Assembly: GCA_963971305.1 (NCBI GenBank)
Contig: OZ020316.1
Coordinates: 14,464,745-14,528,744, forward strand
Reading direction: 5' to 3'
DNA: 64,000 nucleotides
Source of the DNA: Arcuatula senhousia
Lineage: Eukaryota > Mollusca > Bivalvia > Mytilida > Mytilidae
Below the pieces are notes generated by a model that saw only the letters and a program-made list of their open reading frames with translations, was not told the origin of the DNA and searched no databases. Numbering within the stretch: the first letter of the stretch is position 1; the number at the start of each line of letters is the position of its first letter. Position numbers and translations under genes: made by a program. Positions 55,979-64,000 of this stretch are shown piece after piece.

Positions 55979-57330
55979 CAGTCCACATCGATAAACCTGG
56001 GTTGTTGGGGCTGAAATGAAGAGGTAATGAATGAAATGTCCGGACTGGATATATCAAGTTTATCTTCGTCGGCCAAAGTTTCATCAGATTGGTGTTCTCT
56101 AGTTACATATTTTTTTAGATCTTTAACATTATACTTCGTTGAAAGTTCTTTGTTGTTGTTGTTGGAGTTGTTGTTAAAGAGTTGCAACCCCTTTGTCTGT
56201 CAGATGTGTTACTACATATGGACCTAACCATGTCTTCTCCAGCTTTGAGCCCTTCCTACTCGCCTTCCTGGAGTTAAAGTCCCGTGCGGGGCCCGGGCGG
56301 CGAATAGGCCCGCAGCAGAGCCTAGCTTGTCGTAAGAGGCGACTAAGGGTCTTGGGATTCTGACGTCGGGTCAGTGCTCAGCCCACAGAGCGACCAAGTG
56401 TGTACCCTACGTGGCTGAATAGGGTGGCCCTCGTCCGCGGGGGTTGTCAGGTCTATAATACGGAAACCCTGACCGCCGACCATAGTGGGCCAACGTGTGT
56501 GGAGAGTGCCACGCTTCATGCACGTAAAAGACCCCTTTGTGGACCGCCAAGTAGTGCACCACATAGGCTAAATTTTCCGCCCCTACCCACCTCTCCCCTT
56601 TTCCTGTGGTTCTTCAAAATTTACCGGTCTTTTGTGTCCCATCCCACCCCAATATTTCATTAATCATCATCATTTCATGTTCATTGTATCATCCTTTTCA
56701 TGTTCATCGCCTGTAAATAACCTATATAGCGTTGCACGGGCGTAAAACACCAACTCACTCACTCCTGGAGTTAAAAAGTAGAACTTTATCCCCAACTTGG
56801 ATCGATTCTTTCCCATTTTTGCTTTTTTTTCTAAGCATATCGTATTTTTTGCTCTTCTTGGCTTTCGCTGACATTTTTCTTTACGATTTCGTTTCTCTCT
56901 CTTCTCAAATCTTTCAGAGAATTGACTGCTATTTCGATATCACCGGTCGAAAGTTCTTCAAAATTTAACTCACAGTTTGTCATTACTCCTGATCGCCCAA
57001 ACATTATCGAAAAAGGTGTCATCTTAGTGGTTTTGTGAGTCATTGTTCTATAGGAGAACAAAATTTCCTTAATATGCACATCCCAATCGTCTTGGCTTTC
57101 AGAGCAAATTTTTATGATCATTTCTTGCAGCGTTCTATTGAATCTCTTTACAAGGCCATTTGTCTGGGGGTGATATGCCGACGAAATGCGATGGGCTGCC
57201 TTTGTCTTGTCTATAAGGAATGAAAGGACCTTGTTTACAAACTCTCGTCATTGGTCACTGCTATAAACTGCAGGAAATCCCATGACCATAAAAATACCAT
57301 ACAAGGCATTAGACTTCTACTTTCTGACTT
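55979..57330 (-). pseudogene. Gypsy element 2: integrase core and C-terminal tail
   Basis: Minus-strand translation gives YGIFMVMGFPAVYSSDQ, a stop where Gly is expected, REFVNKVLSF, then HRISSAYHPQTNGLVKRFNR. The catalytic Glu of the NGLVE box is Lys here. QDDWDVHIKEILFSYRTMTH and TTKMTPFSIMFGR follow, as is typical after the core. A basic segment reaches VGDKVLLFNS, is cut by retroposon A6, and resumes with RKGSKLEKTWLGPYVVTHL and NVKDLKKYV. A further hydrophilic tail reaches RFIDVD, where A5 interrupts. RT and RNase H are not seen upstream. The element differs from gypsy element 1 in sequence and in its downstream domain. Confidence 0.88.
56279..56762 (+). mobile_element. Retroposon A copy 6, full length
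   Basis: GTCCCGTGCGGGGCCCGG start, (ACTC)n end, flanked by the 13-bp duplication TCCTGGAGTTAAA (56266-56278 and 56763-56775). It is inserted in the integrase C-terminal region of gypsy element 2, on the opposite strand. Confidence 0.95.
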
Positions 57331-57669
57331 GCAAATACCCGTCAAGCTTTTCACAGAATGATTTGAAACTTAGTATTTTACAAATATTCGTTCTATGCAA
57401 CTTTATATACTAGTATCAGTTTCCTTGTACAGTAAACAAAACGGACAAACGTAAGGAGATTACATGCATGCATAGGATGAGAAGATTTTATTTTAATCTT
57501 CATGTAAATTAAATATATTTTAAAAAAGCTAGTGAACAATGACTCTTTATTGATTATTTTTTTCGATTTTTCAAAAGGATTTGGCAGATTCATAGTACAA
57601 CTGCAAGACGCCAAGAGATTGATTTATTGACAATGTTTTGGAGGATGGTGTAATGGTGGAGTTGGGAAG
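57331..57669. other. AT-rich spacer
   Basis: No coding or repeat feature recognised between the gypsy 2 integrase and the next minus-strand frame. Confidence 0.4.
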
Positions 57670-58651
57670 TCAGGCATCGCTCAAGTCTTCTGTCTCGGTA
57701 GAGAGTTCATCATAAAAATGATTATACACTTCCCCAAGATCGTTCAATCCATGGGCGGATTGAAAGAAGTAAACGAAATAAAACAACTTTCTGGGTACGT
57801 AGATGTCCTTTGGATGAAATTCAGAAAGAAAGTTCTCAGTTCTGTGAATGATGTCAATAGCTAGTTAGTTATTGCTTTACTCCCAAGAAGTGCGATTTCG
57901 GCTATATCCGGGAGATGAACATGAAAGTGGTGATACAATGAACATGAAATGATGATGAAGTGGAGGAAATGGGGACACAAGGCCAATCGGGTAGGAGAGT
58001 TTTGACTGCCACTGGAAAAAGGAGGGATGGGTAGGGACGGGAAATTTTGCCTCCTGCATGGGGATCCTACGGGTCCTACTCTTACCGAGACCTGCAGCAG
58101 GGTTCTTTAACGTGCGAGGAACGTGACACTTTTCCCAACACGGTGCACCACTATGGTTTGCGGTCAGGTTTTCCGCATTATCGCCTGACGACCCCGCATC
58201 TCTCGATATCAGGGCTGCCCCATTCAACCACCTGGGGCACACATCCCAGTCGCTTTGTGGGCAAAGCGGCCTGACCCCGATGTCAGGTTTCTGAGCGCTC
58301 TTTAGTGGACTTTTACCGACAAGCTTAGCGCTGCTGTGGGCCTATTCGCCTCCCGGGCCCCGCACGAATGATGTCAATAAGAATGTCCACTATTGTGTCA
58401 TCTGACGAACTGATGTTGACATTTGAAATGCTGTCCATACAGATGTTAAGCAAAATCGAAGAAAAGTGTTTGTTCTGGCGGAGTATTGCAACTAAACTAT
58501 CCCTGGAATATCTAATATTTCTCCTATATGCAGGCATACCTTTGATTTGCAGTTGTTCGATAAAGGAAATTGTGTTGGTTTTACTAAAAACGTTGCTGAA
58601 TAGTACAATTTCTCTGGTAAATAGCATTGAAGGCATTGACGTCATTTTCAA
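57670..58651 (-). CDS. Uncharacterised 153-residue protein interrupted by retroposon B9
   Basis: The frame begins ATG at 58651 (MKMTSMPSMLFTREIVLFSN). It continues to ILIDII, where retroposon B9 interrupts, and after removal of the insert and one duplication copy goes on without stop or shift: HRTENFLSEFHPKDIYVPRK, then ELSTETEDLSDA and TGA at 57670. The rejoined length is 462 bp, a multiple of three, so the frame was intact when B9 landed. With B9 present it would end a few residues into the retroposon. It is rich in Ile, Ser and Asn and shows no signal peptide or clear membrane segment. I do not recognise the family. It could be an exon of a host gene or part of an unidentified element. Confidence 0.45.
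57860..58366 (-). mobile_element. Retroposon B copy 9, full length
   Basis: Short TAG/TTAG tail at the left, CCCGGGCCCCGCACG at the right, flanked by the 13-bp duplication AATGATGTCAATA (57847-57859 and 58367-58379). Confidence 0.95.
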
Positions 58652-59087
58652 AGGAAGAAGAATAAAATATTGCTCGGAATAGGATTTTCCGTAAAATAAT
58701 GGTCCTTTTATCGTGTTTACTAATAGAACAAAGTTGCTATGGAAATATTGATTTTTTTGTTTTATCGTAACGTCGTTGACGTTACGTCGTAAGGGGGGAA
58801 AAGGAGCTTTTGGTTTATAAAGGGGGGAAATCTGGACTGATCCAGTTTTCCCCCGGGGGAAAAACTGGATCGATCCTATTCTTCCGGGGGGGAAAACTGG
58901 ATCGATCCAGATTTCCCCCCCGGAAAAACTGGCATGGGGGAAAAACTACAATAGAACACCGGTCTTTGCTCCGACGTTCAGACCCGTCTTGAAAAGGACG
59001 ACGTTTTTTTTAGTTTACCATGCATTTCTGATTATTGTAGCCAAAAGTACTTACGATACGACAACTATTGGCGAGTTTTCTGAATGT
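58652..59087 (-). repeat. Spacer with G/C-run hairpin repeat
   Basis: At 58790-58950, repeated GGGGGAAAACTGGATCGATCC blocks alternate with their complements, including a strong stem CCAGTTTTCCCCC/GGGGGAAAAACTGG near 58840-58870. It is the inverted counterpart of 52313-52425. Also present is the palindrome-like AACGTCGTTGACGTTACGTC near 58769. No gene. Confidence 0.7.
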
Positions 59088-59165
59088 ATGGACCAATTCA
59101 GAAAGTCAATTGCATTATGGGTAAAATATTTACGAGTACGCTGCGCCGCCATATTTGTTTACGTT
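59088..59165 (+). repeat. Left terminal inverted repeat
   Basis: 78 bp, ends CCATATTTGTTTACGTT; partner at 63661-63738 with one mismatch (GTACGCTG here, GTACTCTG there). Confidence 0.95.
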
Positions 59166-59199
59166 GACGACAAGAGCGCTTACCGTAAATACTCCAAAA

Positions 59200-60118
59200 A
59201 TGGTAAACATTTGCATTGTGTGCGGAAAAATGTCAAGAAAATTTAAAAATTTGAAGTTTGTACCATTTCCAAATAAGTTTAAGTCCAGAAAGGCCTGGTT
59301 ATGTGCATTAAACCTACAAGAGAGTGATGTAAAACCTTACAGCCGCGTCTGTGGATTTCATTTCTTTGGGGGTCAGCGGAACAAAAATGATGTACCGACG
59401 CTTGAAATCGGCGAAAAACTTGGGTCGAAGTCGAAGTCTAATGACAGAAAAAGTGATCAGATAATATCAACATCAACAAATAATACAAACATGTTTGAGT
59501 TGTCTCCTGAATGTGTCAATGAATATCCCCTTACAAGTCCGAATGTTGGTCCGGCTGGCGATAGCGTTACAGAACAAAACTTGACTGACAAGAAAAAAAT
59601 CAATGATCTATCCGATGAAAACTAAAAACTTCTGTCTAGAATAAAAGAACTTGAAGAGAAACAAAAGGTGCTAGTTAAACAAAATAGTATATTGTTATCA
59701 AAAGAATTTACGGTTAACAATTTCTTGTAGTCTGACAAAGACATTCCTTTTTATACCGGGTTTCCGACAACAGAGGCATTTCTTTCTGTTTTCAATTTAG
59801 TCGGCAGTCCATCCCAACATTTTGGATATTCAAAAAAGTATGTGAACGGGGAATATGGAAGGAAAAGGGCACTGGACCCTCTTGAGGAGTTTTCATATAT
59901 TGGGTCCGATTGAGACATAACATACCAGAAAAAATGTTGAGTCAAATGTTCTCGGTCAGTGAAGGAACTATAAATTCTATTTTGAAAACGTGGTGCATTG
60001 CAATAAATTCAGTACTTACAAAAATACCTATCTATCCATATATTGAAGAATTTAAAAATGCTTGCCCCCCTCAACTGAAGAAACTTTTTCCAAACTGTAT
60101 TGCTGTTTATGCCGAGTA
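59200..60118 (+). pseudogene. THAP-domain transposase, broken before the DDE core
   Basis: ATG at 59200 opens a THAP zinc-finger DNA-binding domain: CIVCG, FVPFPNKFKSRKAWL, then VCGFHFFGG and DVPTL, giving the C2CH pattern with the closing proline motif. An acidic/Ser-rich linker runs to a stop at 59623. Past it, the same frame gives a coiled-coil-like RIKELEEKQKVLVKQNSILL, another stop near 59729, then DIPFYTGFPTTEAFLSVFN. A shifted frame gives EKMLSQMFSVSEGTINSILK and IEEFKNACPPQLKKLFPN, the helix-turn-helix segment that precedes the first catalytic Asp in IS4-type (DDE_Tnp_4) transposases. The core itself is missing. Start chosen at the ATG that begins the zinc finger. It would bind the element ends. 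Confidence 0.83.
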
Positions 60119-60792
60119 AACTGGCAAATTATTATTTTTTGGTCCGCCAAAATCCTTAAATTAAATATAGTTTTCGGTAACTTCATTCGCCCGTTTGTTT
60201 CATTTTTTAACCCACCATGTCTATTGAAATTTCTGTACCAACTCAGGACCTTTGCAATCTTCATTTTTCCGGTTTGTCTTCCGGCCATGTTTTGTCTTTT
60301 CTTTTGAACATAGACATTGATCCTCCAAGTTTGGTAATTTTGTTGTCATCTTTTATTTTTCAAAAGTCACATACAAAAAAGATACTGAGTTTTTTTAAAC
60401 ATGAAGTGGTCGGATATAAAACGAACCAGAAACTGATCGCATTACAAATGCCTATCTGGTATTCATTTCTCATTTCAACAGAACATCGCAATAAAAATGG
60501 CAGTCGAAGTCTCCAACCAGTGAGTGGTGCACTTTTCAATGCCTTTTTTGTGTTTTGGTTTAGTCATAGACCCGTATATCAATATACAGGTCTATGGTTT
60601 AGTGCATGTGCGTATTTCACATATTTTTATTTTCCAAAACTGGGGTTAATCATATATAACATACAGTAAAAATGAATTGATGACATATAATCAAGATTAT
60701 ATTTAAAGTAAAAAAAATATTGCTAATATTGTGAAGCTTTTCTTTTTTTTCAAATTAGCATTACCCGACACACACATCTACTAAAAAAATGA
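60119..60792. other. Middle of the transposon: deletion site with later repeat
   Basis: Neither transposase nor YqaJ sequence is recognisable. 60190-60345 is a diverged family C repeat (CTGTACCAACTCAGGACC). A short inverted pair ATAGACCCGTATATCAATATACAGGTCTAT lies at 60567-60596. Confidence 0.55.
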
Positions 60793-61318
60793 TTATGAGT
60801 ATTTTAATTTCCAGAGTGGCAAGCCTCTAAAGATACAACTACCACTAGTACTGAACTGTGTCACTAAGTTAGCCATCCTCTGATTTATTTCTTCATCAGT
60901 TTGTGAAGGAAATGGGTTAAATTCATGAACATCATTTCTAGATTTCTTTACATTTTCTCCCATAATTGTCACTTTATTAAACGAATAATTTTTAACAGGA
61001 ACTTTGTCTAATAACGATTTTCTCTTGGGGGAGCAGCCCTTCCTTTCCATGCGTTTGGTTTGGATGTACATGGGATGCTTTCATCGTTCGGTTCTGGGAC
61101 CTTTTCTGGTACAAACGATTCTTTATCTGCCAGTGCGTCTAAAGTTGCTGCGATGTGACCACAAACTCCAGCTTTCCTATAAAATAAATTAATATGTATA
61201 GTTCATTTTAAGCAAATTATAGAAAAAGACTGGAAATGGGTCGTACTCATATATTATGTCCCGGCTTTTAAAAGGTAATCTTTCCCATGTTGAGACAACA
61301 AATGCTATATTCTAGTCT

Positions 61319-62017
61319 GTAGTCAGACTTGTCTGACACGAATTACCATAAAATTTCTAATATTTTTGTTGCTGAAATTTCCGATGGTTAAATTCAAAAT
61401 TGATTAAAACACCAGGTTTCTTTCCTTGTAATGCACTTGGTCGATATCATCGGTGATGGATTTGGCTTCCTTATTCGAAAGTTTTGGATTTGAGTACTTT
61501 TCGTTTTCAACTGTTTTGGAATTTGACCTTCTAATTTTTTGGTTTAAATGCTACTGATGAGAGGTTACTCCTTGAAATATCGATATATAGCATATCAAAA
61601 TAACCGTTTCAACCCGTGTTTTGCTATTTGTAATTTTGAAACCACTGGGCGATAATCGCTGCTGGTGGACCAGAGGTCCCCGAGGGTAATCAAGCCTGGT
61701 AGTCAGACTTGTCTGACACGAATTACCATAAAATTTCTAATATTTTTGTTGCTTAAATTTCCGATTGTTAAATTCAAAATTGATTAAAACACCAGGTTTC
61801 TTTCCTTGTAATGCACTTGGTCGATATCCTCGGTGATGGATTTGGCTTCCTTATTCGAAAGTTTTGGATTTGAGTACTTTTCGTTTTCAACTGTTTTGGA
61901 ATTTGACCTTCCAATTTTTTGGTTTAAATGCTACTGATGAGAGGTTACTCCTTGAAATATCGATATATAGCATATCAAAATAACCGTTTCAATCCGTGTT
62001 TTGGTATTTGTAATTCT
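61319..62017. repeat. 320-bp direct duplication within the intron
   Basis: 61319-61637 and 61699-62017 are nearly identical (TAGTCAGACTTGTCTGACAC, AATGCACTTGGTCGATATC, GAGAGGTTACTCCTTGAAAT). The 61-bp spacer contains CGCTGCTGGTGGACCAGAGG and TCCCCGAGGG, which resembles a common bivalve repeat. Confidence 0.92.
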
Positions 62018-62368
62018 ATCAGCAGTACTTGCAGAATACAGCAAGAAATATGTTGGATGAGATGTAGCAGAGATTTTATGATTTTTTAGATGTATTTACG
62101 TCTATAATAATGCCTGTGAAGGCTTCATTCAGCTATGAAAATTACACCCCTTTTGTTTGGAACGTCCCGATTCCACTATGTTGTTTTTGAAATTACAATG
62201 TTGCACTTAGCAGGTGCTTGTTGTGTGAAAACAAAAACAATGACAAAGTGCACACATTTAGGTGTGTTGTGTCCACACAAATTTTTAAGAAGATTTGGCG
62301 GAAGGAGGAAATCAAAGGACATGAAAGTTAGGAGACATATATTAAACCCACCCTGCAACACAGCTGCA

Positions 62369-62466
62369 TAAACATATTTTATTGATAGTATCAAACATAT
62401 ATACAAGTATTTTGTTCTAATTATTTGTATATGTGTTTGATTCTATCATTAAAATATGTTTAAACT
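62369..62466. mobile_element. Palindromic MITE splitting the SWIM exon
   Basis: Arms TAAACATATTTTATTGATAG... and ...CTATCATTAAAATATGTTTA are inverted over about 35 bp with a few mismatches. Flanking direct repeats AACACAGCTGCA (62357-62368 and 62467-62478) mark a 12-bp duplication. Removing the insert and one repeat restores the CSCVAG codons and the splice donor. Confidence 0.82.
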
Positions 62467-62812
62467 AACACAGCTGCACTCGGCGTACCGTATCTTGATG
62501 TTGTTAGTCGTTGGTTGATATTGATACAGAGATATTCTTGTGTTGTAGAACACTTTTTTCATGCTAGCTTTCACCACAGCTTTTATGTACAAGCCATTGT
62601 CAACTAGGTCATTTTTTTTTCTACTTTGCAGACAGGTTATAAGGTCGAAAACATGCTGTGCTGCATAATGTTGGTTGCCTCTCAGCAAAGCCCGGTTGTG
62701 AAAGCCCGTGTCTCTCATGTCTGCCATGACAGAAAAATAATCTAGGATTTTTTTGTTATTGAATATTTTCAAATATTTGATGGTTTCATTTGGTGTTTTG
62801 ACGATTGCATTC

Positions 62813-63215
62813 CGTGTCAGTGCTCCGCCCACAAAGCGACCAAGTGTGTACCCTAGGTGGCTGAATAGGGTGGCCCTCGTCCGCGGGGGTTGTCAGGTCT
62901 ATAATACGGAAACCCTGACCGCCGACCATAGTGGGCCAACGTGTGTGGAAAGTGCCACGCTTCATGCACGTAAAAAAACCCTTTGTGGACCGCCAAGTAG
63001 TGCACCACATAGGCTAAATTTTCCGCCACTACCCACGTCTCCCCTTTTCCTCTGGTTCTTCAAAATTTACCGGTCCTTTGTGTCCCATCCCACCCCCATA
63101 TTTCATTTATCATCATCATTTCATGTTCATTGTATCATTCTTTTCATGTTCATCGCCTGTAAATAACCTTTATAGCGTTGCACGGGCGTAAAACACCTAC
63201 TCACTCACTCACTCA
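62813..63215 (+). mobile_element. Retroposon A copy 7, 5'-truncated
   Basis: Starts inside the family at GTGTCAGTGCTCCGCCCAC and ends in (ACTC)n. It separates the SAP and SWIM parts of the minus-strand gene. No clean target duplication is visible. Confidence 0.9.
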
Positions 63216-63660
63216 CCCATTTTTCGGAAGTAGCAGGAAATACAGGAGGTCTGATATTAGGAAAAAGCTTCAGCATCGAACTGTCAAGTTTTCCGTTTTG
63301 GCGTAGGACTTGTATCTTTCTGTCTGTGTAATAAGGATATTTTGGGTCTGTGATTGGTTCAGAGATTTGGTTACAATATCAACTGCCTGAGCCTTTGTCA
63401 TGCCCGTTGAACTAATCCCACGGCACTTGAGCCACAACTTAAATTGATTCAAATTAAATCGTCCTGGGTCTTTCCCATTCAGTAAGGCCCCTGGTACATC
63501 ATCTTCTGTGAGAGACCAAGGCCATTCATCCTCACTTGGAAATACTTTAGCATTTAAGTTAGGTTCATGAGTATCATCCTCATCTCCCATGATGTAGATT
63601 TGTTACGTTGCGATATTTTTTTAGAGCATTTACGGCACAGGGCTTCTAACTTCCGTTTCT

Positions 63661-63738
63661 AACGTAAACAAATATGGCGGCGCAGAGTACTCGTAAATAT
63701 TTTACCCATAATGCAATTGACTTTCTGAATTGGTCCAT
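63661..63738 (-). repeat. Right terminal inverted repeat
   Basis: Inverted copy of 59088-59165 with one mismatch; its outer end is GAATTGGTCCAT. Confidence 0.95.
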
Positions 63739-64000
63739 TGGGGAATTTGAAAGGAAGGCTTCAGTAGATTAATCATTGATAACTTTGTCGAATTTTGTAA
63801 GTCAGTGGTAAGATGATTTAGTGAAAAATTCCTATCAATAAAATAATCAAACAAACAAAACAAAAAACAAAAAAAATCATGGCATCTATTGATGGAAAGT
63901 GAGGAAATTCATAACCGCTTGCAGATACTAGTTAAAGTTTTAAAACACATACCTCAACTTTAAAATACAAAAAGAAATGTCTCAAAGGCAGTCATTATAA
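63739..64000. other. Flank of the transposon
   Basis: AT-rich sequence; no gene or repeat seen. Confidence 0.4.

Larger units (their letters stand above)
60793..63590 (-). pseudogene. SAP plus SWIM zinc-finger protein of the two-gene transposon
   Basis: ATG at 63590. An acidic N-terminus leads to VPGALLNGKDPGRFNLNQFK and LWLKCRGISSTG, a SAP-like DNA-binding module. After a one-base shift near 63280 the frame continues MLKLFPNIRPPVFPATSEKW and is cut by retroposon A7. It resumes at about 62812 (NAIVKTPNETIKYLKIF) and runs to a SWIM finger. An inserted palindrome splits the codons for CSC; without it the exon reads CSCVAG and ends at a GG|GTGGGT donor (62352). The next exon (acceptor TTTATAG, 61176) continues KAGVCGHIAATLDAL. 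Together these give the C-x-C...C-x-H of a SWIM domain. The protein then has SIPCTSKPNAWKGRAAPPRE, a frameshift, and a final segment to a stop at 60793. In related genes a YqaJ-type nuclease follows; it is absent here. Confidence 0.82.
59088..63738. mobile_element. 4.65-kb IS4EU/ISL2EU-like DNA transposon with 78-bp TIRs
   Basis: Positions 59088-59165 and 63661-63738 are inverted copies, 77 of 78 bases identical, starting ATGGACCAATTCAGAAAGTC. Between them lie two convergent genes: a THAP plus DDE-type transposase (+) and a SAP/SWIM zinc-finger protein (-). From memory, the IS4EU/ISL2EU superfamily carries exactly such a pair (transposase plus a YqaJ-nuclease protein), hence the name. The middle has lost the DDE core and any YqaJ domain and holds later repeats. 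Flanking target duplications are not obvious. Confidence 0.85.

Noticed and set aside
60217..60669. 150-residue frame in the centre of the two-gene transposon
   Set aside because: Its first third translates a family C repeat and the rest has no match to the transposase or nuclease expected there.

Overview
This looks like a piece of an animal nuclear genome, most likely a bivalve mollusc. It is AT-rich and has spliced, intron-containing genes. It also carries repeats I associate with bivalves: retroposons ending in (ACTC)n or (TTAG)n, elements beginning TTAGCTCACCTG with a GTCCGTC microsatellite, and a retroposon with the phrase CCTGTACCAAGTCAGGA. The bivalve call comes from recall of these repeats, not from a search. 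I see no tRNA, rRNA, CRISPR array or prokaryotic operon. Almost the whole window is transposable elements nested in one another, and most genes are broken remains of their proteins.

Layout. 1-7 kb: a decayed fibrinogen-related exon (1784-2038, -) and a broken PML-like exonuclease/Mutator-type protein (2990-4866, +) hit by three retroposons. 7-9.8 kb: a 5'-truncated non-LTR reverse transcriptase (-) and a retroposon. 10-22 kb: five terminal-hairpin elements (called D here, Helentron/HINE-like) with internal satellites; the largest holds a 490-bp satellite in higher-order arrangement. 22-32.4 kb: a tandem segmental duplication, one copy carrying a 4.1-kb TIR element whose empty site survives in the other copy. 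32.5-51.2 kb: one Ty3/gypsy element (RT, RNase H, integrase, C-terminal tail, a TatD-type nuclease ORF, polypurine tract, start of an LTR), split by D elements, retroposons, a TIR element with a 91-bp palindrome, and a multi-exon hAT transposase gene. 51-59 kb: G-rich hairpin repeats and a second gypsy element (-) whose integrase is followed by an OTU cysteine-protease-like domain. 59.1-63.7 kb: a DNA transposon with 78-bp terminal inverted repeats (77/78 identical) carrying two convergent genes, a THAP-domain transposase (+) and a SAP plus SWIM zinc-finger protein (-), resembling the IS4EU/ISL2EU type.

Two related retroposon families recur, called A and B. Both begin with a GC-rich head (GCGGGGCCCGGG). 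A ends in (ACTC)n and B in (TAAC)n, and most complete copies have 12-13-bp target-site duplications. Removing an insertion often restores the interrupted reading frame, so the order of insertion can be read directly. The most interesting biology is the capture of host-type enzyme domains (TatD nuclease, OTU protease) downstream of integrase in two different gypsy elements, the two-gene THAP/SWIM transposon, and the architecture of the hairpin-ended satellite-bearing elements.
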